From Pontibacterium sinense (GTDB taxonomy: Bacteria > Pseudomonadota > Gammaproteobacteria > Pseudomonadales > Balneatricaceae), in contig NZ_JADEYS010000009.1 of the NCBI RefSeq assembly GCF_015209595.1, positions 62,001 to 126,000 on the forward strand: 64,000 bases of DNA, given 5' to 3'. The first letter of the stretch is position 1, and each line of letters begins with the position of its first letter. Both the position numbers and the translations under genes were made by a program. Shown piece by piece: positions 16,647 through 25,005 of the stretch. A model generated the notes under the pieces. That model made no database searches. It was not told the DNA's origin and worked only from the letters and a program-made list of their open reading frames with translations.

Positions 16647-18323
16647 TTACTTAGCCAGCGCTTTGTTTTGCGCTGCAACTACCGCGGCTTTATCAAAGCT
16701 GCGCATACGTGCTGTTACCAACTGGTCAGGACGCATCAGATAGAAGGTACCGCCCTTCGCATCCAAACGTTCTTTCACCACACCCACGGAATCGATCAGC
16801 AGCTCTACGCCTTCTGGCAGTGCGATATCCATGTCATGGCTGGCAACGATGTATGACTTAACCGGTACATCCTGTTGCGCCAGCTCGCCCAACTGAGCCA
16901 CCGCTTCAGCAGTTAGATCGTTGCGGCTATCAACAAACAGCATGCCGTTGAACACGTTACCCAACGCACCTAACAGGAAGCCTTCTTCACCGTTGCGCTT
17001 CACCGGACCATCAGTACAAGGTGCACCGACAACCACTTTACAGTTAAAGCTGCCATCATCTTCGGTGTTCAGAGACGATTCTGTCAGGAAAGGCGGCACA
17101 GACAAGCGACCACTGTTCACCAGCGGACGGGCGAAGGTGTAATCTTTTGCCAGCCACAGGACCGCATCGCGGAACGCACGGTTAGCACCGTTCTTCGGCG
17201 TAATGAAGTCTGTACTGCGCGTGGAGTTCAGGATGTTCTCATCTGCGGCGAACGCACGCTCTTCAGAGTACGTATCAAGCAGGCTATCGTCTGCCTGACC
17301 GTTCATCACTGCCTGCAGTTTCCAGGTCAGGTTATCAATGTCTTCGATACCGGAGTTCGCACCACGTGCTCCGAATGGAGACACCTGATGAGCTGCATCG
17401 CCAGCGAAGAAGATACGACCGTGACGGAAGTCATCCATACGACGGCAGGTAAAGGTGTATACAGACGCCCATTCCAGTTCAAACTCAACATCTTCACCCA
17501 GGAACGCTTTAACACGTGGAATGATGTTTTCCGGCTTCTTCTCTTCTTCCGGATCAGCATCCCAACCCAGGTCAAAGTCGATACGCCATACGTTATCAGC
17601 CTGACGGTGCAACAGTGTAGACTGACCTTCGTGGAACGGAGGGTTGAACCAGAACCAGCGCTCTGGCGGGAATTTCTTCGGATCCATAACAACATCAGCA
17701 ATCAGGAAGCGATCCTGGAAAATCTGACCTTTGGATTCCAGACCACAGGCTGCACGGGTTTTGGAACCCGCACCGTCACAGGCAATAATGTAATCCGCTT
17801 TCAGCGTGTACTCGCCTTCCGGGGTCTCTACAGTCAGAGTGACTTCGTCGCCGTTCTGCTCAACACCGGTGACTTTGTTTTTCCAGCGCAGATCAGCTTT
17901 TTCCAGCTCGTTCACGCGATCAACGTAGTACTCTTCCAGGTAGTACTGCTGCAGGTTGATGAAACCCGGACGACGATGATGTTCTTCTGGCAGCATATTG
18001 AAGCTGTAAATCTGCTCACTTTCGAAGAACACTTTACCCACATTCCAAGTTACGCCTTTATCAACGCAACGCTGACCCACACCTAGGCGGTCAGAAATAT
18101 CGAGGAAACGTTTGGCGTAGCAAACTGCACGAGAACCAACACTTACGGTGTTGTTATCGTCCAGTACAACAACAGGGATGTCGTGAATTGCAAGATCAAT
18201 TGCAGCAGCCAGACCCATTGGGCCTGCACCGATCACAACCACTGGGTGTTTTACCGGCTGTGCAGCGTCTTGGTCTGCAGAGCGGATATAATCGAACTCA
18301 GGAAAAGTGTATGTGTTAAGCAT
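16647..18323 (-). CDS. mhaA: FAD-dependent aromatic ring monooxygenase, MhaA-like
   Basis: A 558-residue group A flavin monooxygenase. The FAD Rossmann motif VVVIGAGPMGLAAAIDLA is near residues 28-45, the DG motif (ACDGAGSKTRAACG) near 182, and the second FAD motif GDAAHQVSPFGARGANSGIE near 312. A C-terminal thioredoxin-like region of about 130 residues follows, as in MhpA and phenol hydroxylases. With the DUF2783 partner and homogentisate-branch genes downstream, a 3-hydroxyphenylacetate 6-hydroxylase giving homogentisate is the best guess. Other hydroxylated aromatic acids remain possible. Confidence 0.85.
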   Translation of the reverse strand: MLNTYTFPEFDYIRSADQDAAQPVKHPVVVIGAGPMGLAAAIDLAIHDIPVVVLDDNNTVSVGSRAVCYAKRFLDISDRLGVGQRCVDKGVTWNVGKVFFESEQIYSFNMLPEEHHRRPGFINLQQYYLEEYYVDRVNELEKADLRWKNKVTGVEQNGDEVTLTVETPEGEYTLKADYIIACDGAGSKTRAACGLESKGQIFQDRFLIADVVMDPKKFPPERWFWFNPPFHEGQSTLLHRQADNVWRIDFDLGWDADPEEEKKPENIIPRVKAFLGEDVEFELEWASVYTFTCRRMDDFRHGRIFFAGDAAHQVSPFGARGANSGIEDIDNLTWKLQAVMNGQADDSLLDTYSEERAFAADENILNSTRSTDFITPKNGANRAFRDAVLWLAKDYTFARPLVNSGRLSVPPFLTESSLNTEDDGSFNCKVVVGAPCTDGPVKRNGEEGFLLGALGNVFNGMLFVDSRNDLTAEAVAQLGELAQQDVPVKSYIVASHDMDIALPEGVELLIDSVGVVKERLDAKGGTFYLMRPDQLVTARMRSFDKAAVVAAQNKALAK

Positions 18324-18657
18324 CGCTTGGCACTCGTATTATTGTTATGGGACCTGCTGACAACTCCCCCTAAACCCTCTCAGGACCTGTCAGCAGATTC
18401 CTTAATTTTCAGCGTTTGGAATCGCGCTTAGTACGGTAACCAAGATAGCGGATTTAGGGCGATCGATAATCCCTCTCACGAGCACAAAATTATTTCTTCA
18501 GGGGAAACAAAGCCGATCAGGCATAACACTCTGAAAAGACAACACTTCTTTTAATTTCAAAAAGATAGTCTAAATTCAGGCACTTTGCGTCGCGACACCC
18601 AAAGCACCAAATACCGAACAACTGCAGAAATCTTTTGCCAATTGTTCAGCAATAGAA
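18324..18657. other. Region upstream of the mhaA-like gene
   Basis: A 334-base gap between the LysR gene's stop and the monooxygenase start. No gene is supported. It holds the promoter of the monooxygenase operon and the 9-base inverted repeat listed separately. Confidence 0.6.
18354..18396. promoter_or_regulatory. Long-spaced inverted repeat upstream of the mhaA-like gene
   Basis: CTGCTGACA at 18354-18362 and TGTCAGCAG at 18388-18396 form a perfect 9-base inverted repeat with a 25-base spacer, 31 bases before the start codon. It could be an operator bound by a dimer pair, or a stem-loop in the 5' untranslated region. The adjacent LysR regulator is a natural candidate. Confidence 0.5.
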
Positions 18658-19575
18658 TCAATCTTGGGGCCACTGCTGCTGCAAATTTTGCTCCAGCCAT
18701 GCCTGAAAGAACTCGATAAACGCGCTGACTTTAGGTGAGATATATTTGCGATCCGGATACACCGCAAAAATTGATAGTTTTTCAGGTTCATATTGCGGAA
18801 ATACCCGCACCAGATCGCCCGACTCAACAAAGCGCGCAATCACAAAATAGGCAAGATTGGCGATCCCCCTGTTTGCCAGAACGGTCTCCCGAACCACCAA
18901 GCTGTTATTGGCTTTTACGTCACCGTCCACTTGCACCGTACAACGTCTCCCTTCCCGCTCCAGTGACCACTGGTTCGCATTAGAAGCATGCACAAAGACT
19001 AAACAATTATGCTTCTTGAGATCCTCTGCACACTCGGGCGTCCCGTTTGCTTCCAGATACTCGGGCGTCGCACAGATAAACATCGGCACTTTGGAGATTT
19101 CACGTGCAATCAAACTGGAATCGGGCAACTGCGGATCCGCAATACGGATCGCCAGATCAAAGCCATCGCGCACCAGATCGGGCGCCCGATCATCCAACGT
19201 GACATCAACCTGAATATCCGGGTAGGCCTCCATAAAGGCAGGAATAGCTTTAGCCAACTGCATCTGACCAAAAGTCATGTTGCAGTAGATGCGCAATACA
19301 CCCCGCGGTTGTCCCTGCAACTGAGACACAAGGTTTTCTGCTTCTTCTACCTGGCTGATGATCTTCTGACATTTTTCGTAATAGGCCGCCCCTACTTCAG
19401 TGACGCTCAGACGGCGCGTCGTACGCTGCAATAGCCGCGCACCGATATGCTGTTCCAGATGAGAGATCTGCTTACTGACCGAAGAGCTGGAGATACCCAT
19501 CTCCTCTGCGGCCAGCGAGAAACTTTTAAGATCCACAACGCGCACGTAAATATTCATGGCAGACAACACGTCCAT
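18658..19575 (-). CDS. LysR-family transcription regulator
   Basis: A 305-residue LysR regulator of the CrgA/AaeR-like subgroup. The helix-turn-helix is at about residues 18-38 (FSLAAEEMGISSSSVSKQIS), followed by a linker helix and an effector domain with FDLAIRIADPQLPDSSL. It sits between the metallo-beta-lactamase-fold gene and the MhaA-like operon, all on one strand. Control of the hydroxyphenylacetate/homogentisate genes is plausible from position. Confidence 0.9.
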   Translation of the reverse strand: MDVLSAMNIYVRVVDLKSFSLAAEEMGISSSSVSKQISHLEQHIGARLLQRTTRRLSVTEVGAAYYEKCQKIISQVEEAENLVSQLQGQPRGVLRIYCNMTFGQMQLAKAIPAFMEAYPDIQVDVTLDDRAPDLVRDGFDLAIRIADPQLPDSSLIAREISKVPMFICATPEYLEANGTPECAEDLKKHNCLVFVHASNANQWSLEREGRRCTVQVDGDVKANNSLVVRETVLANRGIANLAYFVIARFVESGDLVRVFPQYEPEKLSIFAVYPDRKYISPKVSAFIEFFQAWLEQNLQQQWPQD

Positions 19576-19699
19576 AACGTTTCCTACTCCTGCATCTGAA
19601 GCCAGATTTCACACTAGCAGCGGCTAACCGGCGAAACAAGGGATAAAGCACCAGAACGCCCCAATACAGGGCACTAACGTTATGGCGTTTTATAAATAG

Positions 19700-19736
19700 A
19701 AAAACGGCGCTGGGTTTTCACCACAGCACCGTTTTC
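19700..19736 (-). terminator. Terminator of the metallo-beta-lactamase-fold gene
   Basis: An inverted repeat AAAACGGCGCTG/CAGCACCGTTTT with one mismatch and an A-run on the plus strand gives a T-tail on the minus strand. It lies about 90 bases past the stop of the gene. Confidence 0.75.
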
Positions 19737-19828
19737 GGAGCGGCTATTCTGGGACATGATGTCACAGAATACCGTTTATGATTGTCACGCCGCGGGGACA
19801 AAAAGAGCGACGGACAAGGCTCAGGAGA

Positions 19829-20791
19829 TTAGTCCTGCAGCTTATCCCATACTTCCTGATCTCGCTCATCAGTCCAGATGCGCGGCCAGTCAATACCGTC
19901 AAACTCATCCCACAGACGCTGAACGTCAAATGGCAGGCAGTGCTCGAAGATCGGCCACATACCAAACTTAGGATTCAGGTGCTCGTGAGTTGCTTCAAAC
20001 GCTTCTTTTACAGTACCGCCGCGTTTGTGAACTTCACCCACTTTTTCGATCATGCCGGTCAGGAAGCCACGCGTCTGCTCGATCGCCGCATCAACTTCGT
20101 CACGACCGCGTGCAACTGCACCACGACCGCCAACCAGAACTTCTGCTTCGTATGCTTTAACTTTGTCCAGAGTCTCGGAAGACCAGTCAAAGTGGAACGC
20201 ATCACCGGTGTACAGTGCAGCAGCAGCTTCTACCAGATCGCCTGCAAACAGAACTTTCTGTTTAGGGATCCATGCAACGATGTCACCCGCAGTGTGACCA
20301 CGACCACAGTATTCCAGTACCAGGTTACCGCGATCGCCACCCAGAGGAATCTCCAAACGATCGTTGAACACGATGTCTGGATGAGTCAGACCTTTGATGC
20401 CGTCTGGCTCACGGAACAGACGAGGCATACGACCGTATTCGGACGCCCAGTCCTGCATACCACGCTCTTCAATCAGGAACTTGGTTTTTTCGTGCGCAAT
20501 GATGGATTCTGCGTTGTATGCTTCTGCACCCAGAACACGCACCGCGTGGTAGTGAGACAGAACCAGATACTTAACAGGCTTGTCGGTGTGTTCACGCAGC
20601 TGCTCCAACCAATCACGTGCCGCTTTAGGCGTTGCGCGTGCTTCGAAAGCTACGATGAAGTCTTCGCCTTCAACTGCACAAACGTTTGGGTCACCTTCAG
20701 CAGTCAGTGCATAGATGCCATCACCCAGAATTTCCAGTGTTTCAGTTTTTACACCGAGGTCCGCGGAGGACGCAAAGGGCTTCTTCGCCAT
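19829..20791 (-). CDS. Metallo-beta-lactamase-fold protein with altered metal site
   Basis: A 320-residue protein with the MBL fold. The usual HxHxDH motif reads HYHAVR here (residues 80-85): the first two histidines are kept, but the Asp and last His are Val and Arg. His166 (GRGHTAGD) and Asp185 (LFAGD) are kept. The last histidine position is Arg223 (GGRGAV). So the first zinc site is largely intact and the second is lost. The gene heads the aromatic block on its strand and ends at a terminator, with LysR following. A hydrolase acting on a lactone or thioester is possible, but the substrate is unknown. Confidence 0.82.
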   Translation of the reverse strand: MAKKPFASSADLGVKTETLEILGDGIYALTAEGDPNVCAVEGEDFIVAFEARATPKAARDWLEQLREHTDKPVKYLVLSHYHAVRVLGAEAYNAESIIAHEKTKFLIEERGMQDWASEYGRMPRLFREPDGIKGLTHPDIVFNDRLEIPLGGDRGNLVLEYCGRGHTAGDIVAWIPKQKVLFAGDLVEAAAALYTGDAFHFDWSSETLDKVKAYEAEVLVGGRGAVARGRDEVDAAIEQTRGFLTGMIEKVGEVHKRGGTVKEAFEATHEHLNPKFGMWPIFEHCLPFDVQRLWDEFDGIDWPRIWTDERDQEVWDKLQD

Positions 20792-21146
20792 ATCTGATTC
20801 CTATCGTTAATCTTTATTTAATTCTGATTATCTCAAAAGAGAAAGCATAGAATATCTGTTCCTTGGCTTACTGTTCTTCGCAGCAGACGCCAGAAACCGG
20901 ATTGAATAAAGATACCTCAATCCAACGCAAACATAACCTCGAACAATTGAAGAATATATATTCCTCACTGGAAACAATGCTCTATTCCACGCCGACAAAT
21001 CGACGTATTAATGCACTTTTTAGAAACAATCAATCCTGTTTTTAGATCTCCGCCACCCTTTCACGCGGCAAAATCATGCATCTGTCAGGCATAAAAAAAC
21101 GCGACCCACCTTGCGGCAAAATCGCGCTTTTTGATACAGACTCAAC
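20792..21146. other. Region upstream of the MBL-fold gene
   Basis: A 355-base gap. It contains the terminator of the universal stress gene at its right end and presumably the promoter of the MBL-fold gene at its left. Nothing else is supported. Confidence 0.55.
21093..21133 (-). terminator. Terminator of the universal stress protein gene
   Basis: A GCGCGA/TCGCGT-type stem flanked by A- and T-runs, 14 bases after the stop on the minus strand. Confidence 0.75.
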
Positions 21147-21632
21147 TTACTTAAGTGGCACAACCAGCACAGGACGCTTGGTATGATGCATCACCTTATT
21201 GGCGGTAGATCCCAGCAAAAACTGGCTAACACCACTGTGAGTACGGGTACCCATCACGATAACATCTGCGTCGATATCGTCCGCCACTTCAAGGATGGTT
21301 TTCCATGGCGTACCCTCCTCAACACGTGCAACCGCCTGACCTTCAGACAGCATCTCACTCTCTTCCAGCTCAGTTTCACAGAACCGTTCGATACGCTCTT
21401 TCAGCTTATCGCGCAGGTTCTGAATGCTTTGATCGTGCATCTCAAGCAACGATTCATCGTTCATCATCGTATCGACGATACTCTGAGCAGACGCACTCAG
21501 CGGCTCAATCACGTGCAGGAACGTAATTTCAGAGTTGTAGTGACCACAAAGACTCACTGCAGCACGAAACGCCGGACGGGAGCCCTGATCAATATCAGAT
21601 GCATACAGAATTTTTTTAACTTGAGGCAGCAT
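21147..21632 (-). CDS. Universal stress protein (UspA family)
   Basis: A 161-residue single-domain Usp protein. It starts KKILYASDIDQGSRPAFRAA, and the C-terminal nucleotide-binding signature is GTRTHSGVSQFLLGSTANK, matching the ATP-binding G-x2-G-x9-G(S/T) pattern. The start at 21632 follows AAAGGAG at good distance. It lies after the TRAP transporter genes, with a strong GC hairpin between. Usp genes next to TRAP transporters are common in marine bacteria and may join stress sensing to uptake. Confidence 0.92.
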   Translation of the reverse strand: MLPQVKKILYASDIDQGSRPAFRAAVSLCGHYNSEITFLHVIEPLSASAQSIVDTMMNDESLLEMHDQSIQNLRDKLKERIERFCETELEESEMLSEGQAVARVEEGTPWKTILEVADDIDADVIVMGTRTHSGVSQFLLGSTANKVMHHTKRPVLVVPLK

Positions 21633-21678
21633 GTCAGACTCCTTTCCTCTGTCTCTTATCAAACAGAGTGATATGACA

Positions 21679-21698
21679 AGGGGGCCCTCAGGCCCCCT
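21679..21698. other. GC-rich hairpin between the TRAP operon and the usp gene
   Basis: GGGGGCC-CTCA-GGCCCCC forms a 7-base GC stem directly after the dctM-type stop. There is no T-tract, so it may lower read-through or protect the upstream mRNA rather than end transcription. Confidence 0.6.
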
Positions 21699-21709
21699 CG
21701 GGTATAACG

Positions 21710-23038
21710 TTATCTATATAAAAGCTCAGGCAGGAACAATGAGATAGGCGCGATCAGCGTTACCAGAATCAAGCGCACAATATCAGCGCACCAGAACGGG
21801 GTTACACCCTTAAAGATGGTGCTTGCCTTAACATCCCGCAATACGGCACTAAGAACGAAGACGTTCATACCCACCGGCGGCGTGATCAGACTAATCTCTG
21901 TAACAACCACAACTACAATACCGAACCACACCAGATCAAAACCTAAGCTATGAACCAATGGGAAGAAGATCGGCACCGTCAACAGCATCATCGACAGACT
22001 CTCAAACACCATACCCAGTACGATGTAGATACCAAGTATCGCGAAGATAACCATCATCGGCGATACATCCAAGCCCTGAACGAACGCCAGCAAATCAGAT
22101 GGCAGACCCGCACGGTTGATGAAGTTGGAGAAGATCAGTGCACCGATCAATACACCAAATAGCATCGCAGAGGTACGACCCGTATCGGTCAGAATGTCGA
22201 ACAGGCTGGCAAACGTCAGCGTTTTACGGGACAACGCGATCAGGAATGCACCGCCGGCACCGATACCTGCGGCTTCTGTCGGCGTGAAGATACCCATATA
22301 GATACCACCCATCACGATGGTAAAGAGGATCAATACACCCCAAACACCGTTCAGTGCTTCCATACGCTCAGGCCAGGTCAGCTTTTCACCGCATGGACCC
22401 GCTTCAGGTTTACGCCAAACTACATACCGCACAGCACACAGGTATAAGAGAATACCCATAAAGCCTGGAATAAAGCCGGCAGCAAACAACTCACGAATAC
22501 TTGTTTCAGTCAGCAGACCATAAATCACCAGAATAACGCTTGGCGGGATCAGAATACCCAGCGTACCACCCGCTGCAATTGACGCGGTTGCCAGAGAATC
22601 TGCATAACCGTATTTACGCATCGGAGGCATGGCTACCTTAGCCATCGTCGCAGAGGTTGCCAGACTTGAACCACAGATCGCAGAGAAACCGCCACACGCA
22701 ACAACCGTTGCCATGGACAGACCGCCCTTCCGGTGGCCTAAGAAGGCATTGGAAGCACGGTATAACTCATGGGACAAACCGGACTTGGTGACCAGGTTAC
22801 CCATAAGAATAAATAGAGGAATAACGGACAGACTGTATTCCTGCGCGGTATCAACCACACGCTTAGCAGCCATGGACAGTGAACCTGTCCAGCGGAAGTC
22901 GCCCATGTTGTCAAAGGTCAAACCCTGCATGTACGCAAAGCCGAAGAAGCCCACGATCCCCATGGAAAACGCAATCGGGATACGCACGATGACGATCAGG
23001 ACCAACAGAATAGCAAAGCCGATCAGTGCTACTGTCAT
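21710..23038 (-). CDS. TRAP transporter large permease (DctM family)
   Basis: A 442-residue membrane protein with about 12 helices. Visible family features are ACGGFSAICGSSLATSATMA and ITPPVGMNVFVLSAVL. It is the ion-coupled translocating subunit of a tripartite TRAP uptake system. It is the third gene of the cassette P-Q-M and starts 37 bases after the small permease gene. Confidence 0.94.
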   Translation of the reverse strand: MTVALIGFAILLVLIVIVRIPIAFSMGIVGFFGFAYMQGLTFDNMGDFRWTGSLSMAAKRVVDTAQEYSLSVIPLFILMGNLVTKSGLSHELYRASNAFLGHRKGGLSMATVVACGGFSAICGSSLATSATMAKVAMPPMRKYGYADSLATASIAAGGTLGILIPPSVILVIYGLLTETSIRELFAAGFIPGFMGILLYLCAVRYVVWRKPEAGPCGEKLTWPERMEALNGVWGVLILFTIVMGGIYMGIFTPTEAAGIGAGGAFLIALSRKTLTFASLFDILTDTGRTSAMLFGVLIGALIFSNFINRAGLPSDLLAFVQGLDVSPMMVIFAILGIYIVLGMVFESLSMMLLTVPIFFPLVHSLGFDLVWFGIVVVVVTEISLITPPVGMNVFVLSAVLRDVKASTIFKGVTPFWCADIVRLILVTLIAPISLFLPELLYR

Positions 23039-23075
23039 GCTGAAATTACCTGTCTAACTTTATAATAATCGTTAT

Positions 23076-23591
23076 TTAGTCACGAGAGAGGAACAGGAGG
23101 CGATATACGCCATAGGTGATCATTGCACCTGCTGTTACCCAGCTCATCACAGCAATGTACTGAATAATGAGACCCACCGGCAGTTCGAGGTATTCAGTTA
23201 CCTCATCGCGACGCATTGAACGCGCTGCCAGAAAATAGATCCTCTCACCCAGAAAATAGAGAGATGAAGACATCAGAAATGCGGACAGTAAGCCCAGCAC
23301 TTTAAGAAGCACGCTACCCAGCATGCGATCAAGAATATCAACGACTACGTGGCCACCCCGCCAGGTAATAACTGGCATTTCAGCAAAGACCAAAATGGCG
23401 ATGCCGATCTCTGTCAGCTCTGTGGCGCCATCAACGGAGTTGTCAAAAAAGTAGCGGCCGAATACGTCTGCACACGTCAGAACCATCAGCAGAAACAGCG
23501 TAACAGCAGCTACCAACTCCAGAGCAAAGGCCAGCCATTTGACTGGCCCTTTCTCTTCGTAGTGCGCTGTGACCCAGGCACTAAATGACAT
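23076..23591 (-). CDS. TRAP transporter small permease (DctQ family)
   Basis: A 171-residue protein with four predicted membrane helices. The DctQ-type segments FGRYFFDNSVDGATELTEIG and ITWRGGHVVVDIL are visible. It pairs with the large permease and is encoded 11 bases after the binding-protein gene. Confidence 0.92.
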   Translation of the reverse strand: MSFSAWVTAHYEEKGPVKWLAFALELVAAVTLFLLMVLTCADVFGRYFFDNSVDGATELTEIGIAILVFAEMPVITWRGGHVVVDILDRMLGSVLLKVLGLLSAFLMSSSLYFLGERIYFLAARSMRRDEVTEYLELPVGLIIQYIAVMSWVTAGAMITYGVYRLLFLSRD

Positions 23592-23602
23592 ACGGTGACT
23601 CC

Positions 23603-24628
23603 TTATTTACCGTAAGAGCGAGCGATGGAACGCAGCTCAGTCAGAGCAGCTTTCGCATCTACGCCACGATCAGTAACGTGAGAGACCCAAGCGTCGTCCA
23701 TACCTTTAGCCAGACTCTTGAATTCTTTCGCCATTGCACCATCAGCAGCCACTTCGTTCAGGTTCACGCCTGCTTCTTTAGCAGCCACGTAACCTTCAGC
23801 ATCACCTGCATCCCATGCGCGACCTGCCAATGCAGACAGTTTCTCACCAGAAACGCTCATTACAGCCTTACGATCTTTCTCGCTCAAGCTATCCATGAAG
23901 TCAGGGCTCAGGAACATAGAGAAGCTACCCAAGTACATACCACCTGGCAGTGCAACTACGTTACGAGCAACTTCTTTCAGACGCAGTGTTTTCTGCTCAC
24001 CCATAGGGATGAAAACACCATCGATAACGCCCTGCTGCATCATTTCGTATACTTTCGGAGCCGGTGCACCAACAGCGGTCACGCCCAGACGCTTACCGAT
24101 TTCACCCTGAACACCACCGCCGATACGGATTTTCTTGCCTTTAAGGTCAGACAGGGAATCGATTGGCTTAGCCATGTGAATCTGGCCAGGACCGTGAGTG
24201 AACAGCGCCGCCAGTACCAGACCGTCGTGCTCGTTCGCTTTGGTGAAGTATTTTTCGTTTACGCGCCAGTGAGCAATAGAAGCGGCTTCAGCGCTCACGC
24301 CCAGACCTGGCTGCTCAACAACCTGAGTCAGCTTGAAGCGACCCGGCACGTAACCGTGGTAGCTGAAGCTTGCGTCTACAACACCATCTTCAACCAGTTC
24401 GAACATGGTTTTTGGGTGACCCATGCCATATTCGATTTTAATTTTTACTCGACCTTCGGTCGCTTCCTCAACCCACTTGCCCCAAGTAGGCCAAACAACA
24501 GCATTTTGAGGATGAGTCGGCGGCAACCAGCTTGCTACACGCATGACAGTTTCTGCCATTACGGAAGTGGACAAAGTCAGACCCAAACCTACAGCTGCAG
24601 CTGTTTTCAGGAAATTTCTTCTTATCAT
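23603..24628 (-). CDS. TRAP transporter substrate-binding protein (DctP family)
   Basis: A 341-residue periplasmic binding protein with a signal peptide (an RR-containing N-terminus, hydrophobic core, then VMAET). The ligand-anchoring region of the family, here KGKKIRIGGGVQGEIGKRLG, carries the expected arginine. The substrate cannot be told from sequence. Its place between an aromatic hydroxylase block and a PaaA-like oxygenase makes an aromatic or other organic acid a reasonable guess. It leads its operon, behind a promoter region with several palindromes. Confidence 0.92.
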   Translation of the reverse strand: MIRRNFLKTAAAVGLGLTLSTSVMAETVMRVASWLPPTHPQNAVVWPTWGKWVEEATEGRVKIKIEYGMGHPKTMFELVEDGVVDASFSYHGYVPGRFKLTQVVEQPGLGVSAEAASIAHWRVNEKYFTKANEHDGLVLAALFTHGPGQIHMAKPIDSLSDLKGKKIRIGGGVQGEIGKRLGVTAVGAPAPKVYEMMQQGVIDGVFIPMGEQKTLRLKEVARNVVALPGGMYLGSFSMFLSPDFMDSLSEKDRKAVMSVSGEKLSALAGRAWDAGDAEGYVAAKEAGVNLNEVAADGAMAKEFKSLAKGMDDAWVSHVTDRGVDAKAALTELRSIARSYGK

Positions 24629-24695
24629 TGGTTTTCTCTCCTGGCTTTAAAGACACGCTTAAATGCGTGGTTTGCTTATTGTTATATGAAGTAAG

Positions 24696-24712
24696 AAACA
24701 GGTAATACCTGT
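24696..24712. promoter_or_regulatory. Perfect 17-base palindrome upstream of the TRAP operon
   Basis: AACAGGTA-A-TACCTGTT has eight-base arms around one base. Its size and form fit a dimeric repressor such as GntR-type proteins. It lies 68 bases upstream of the dctP-type start. Confidence 0.65.
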
Positions 24713-24758
24713 TGGGTCCTGTTATACCAGCATTAAACTGACGGAACCCTGAACATCG

Positions 24759-24778
24759 AGCATAACTCAGGTTATGCT
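24759..24778. promoter_or_regulatory. 20-base palindrome upstream of the TRAP operon
   Basis: AGCATAAC-TCAG-GTTATGCT has perfect eight-base arms. It lies 131 bases upstream of the dctP-type start and could be a second operator or activator site. Confidence 0.6.
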
Positions 24779-24923
24779 ACAAACGAAGCACCCGATGCAT
24801 CAAACTTTGTATCAATTGCCATTCGTAAAACATTCGGGGTTAAACGAGGCCACAAATATTGATCGCAATCAAAGATACTCCACTTCCATCATCGGCAGAA
24901 GCCGAAAATGGATCATAAGACTC

Positions 24924-24938
24924 TTTCCTTTAAGGAAA
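24924..24938. promoter_or_regulatory. 15-base palindrome
   Basis: TTTCCTT-T-AAGGAAA has perfect seven-base arms. It lies about 300 bases from the TRAP start and 68 bases beyond the stop of the 131-residue gene. Its function is unknown. Confidence 0.45.
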
Positions 24939-24957
24939 ATATACAGTTGAGCCTTAA

Positions 24958-24983
24958 ATATTAATTAACATATTAACTAATAT
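24958..24983 (-). terminator. AT-rich hairpin after the PaaA-like gene pair
   Basis: Eleven-base arms (ATATTAATTAA and TTAACTAATAT, one mismatch) around CATA lie 22 bases past the stop of the 131-residue gene. It could act as a weak terminator or an AT-rich protein site. Confidence 0.35.
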
Positions 24984-25005
24984 CAAGACCCAATTGCACT
25001 TTCCA

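Larger units (their letters stand above)
24629..25005. other. Palindrome-rich promoter region of the TRAP operon
   Basis: A 377-base gap without a gene. It contains four separate inverted repeats (24696-24712, 24759-24778, 24924-24938, 24958-24983). The first two lie 68-150 bases before the TRAP binding-protein start. The last is AT-rich and sits just past the stop of the 131-residue gene. Confidence 0.65.

Noticed and set aside
17388-18086. A 232-residue plus-strand frame within the MhaA-like gene
   Set aside because: It lies fully inside a well-supported flavin monooxygenase and shows no domain.
19778-20797. A 339-residue plus-strand frame opposite the MBL-fold gene
   Set aside because: It covers the terminator and entire opposite gene, has no ribosome site and no known motif.
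23585-24694. A 369-residue plus-strand frame opposite the TRAP binding protein
   Set aside because: It is an antisense shadow of a gene with signal peptide, family motifs and operon context; composition is Phe/His/Thr-rich and unlike a real protein.
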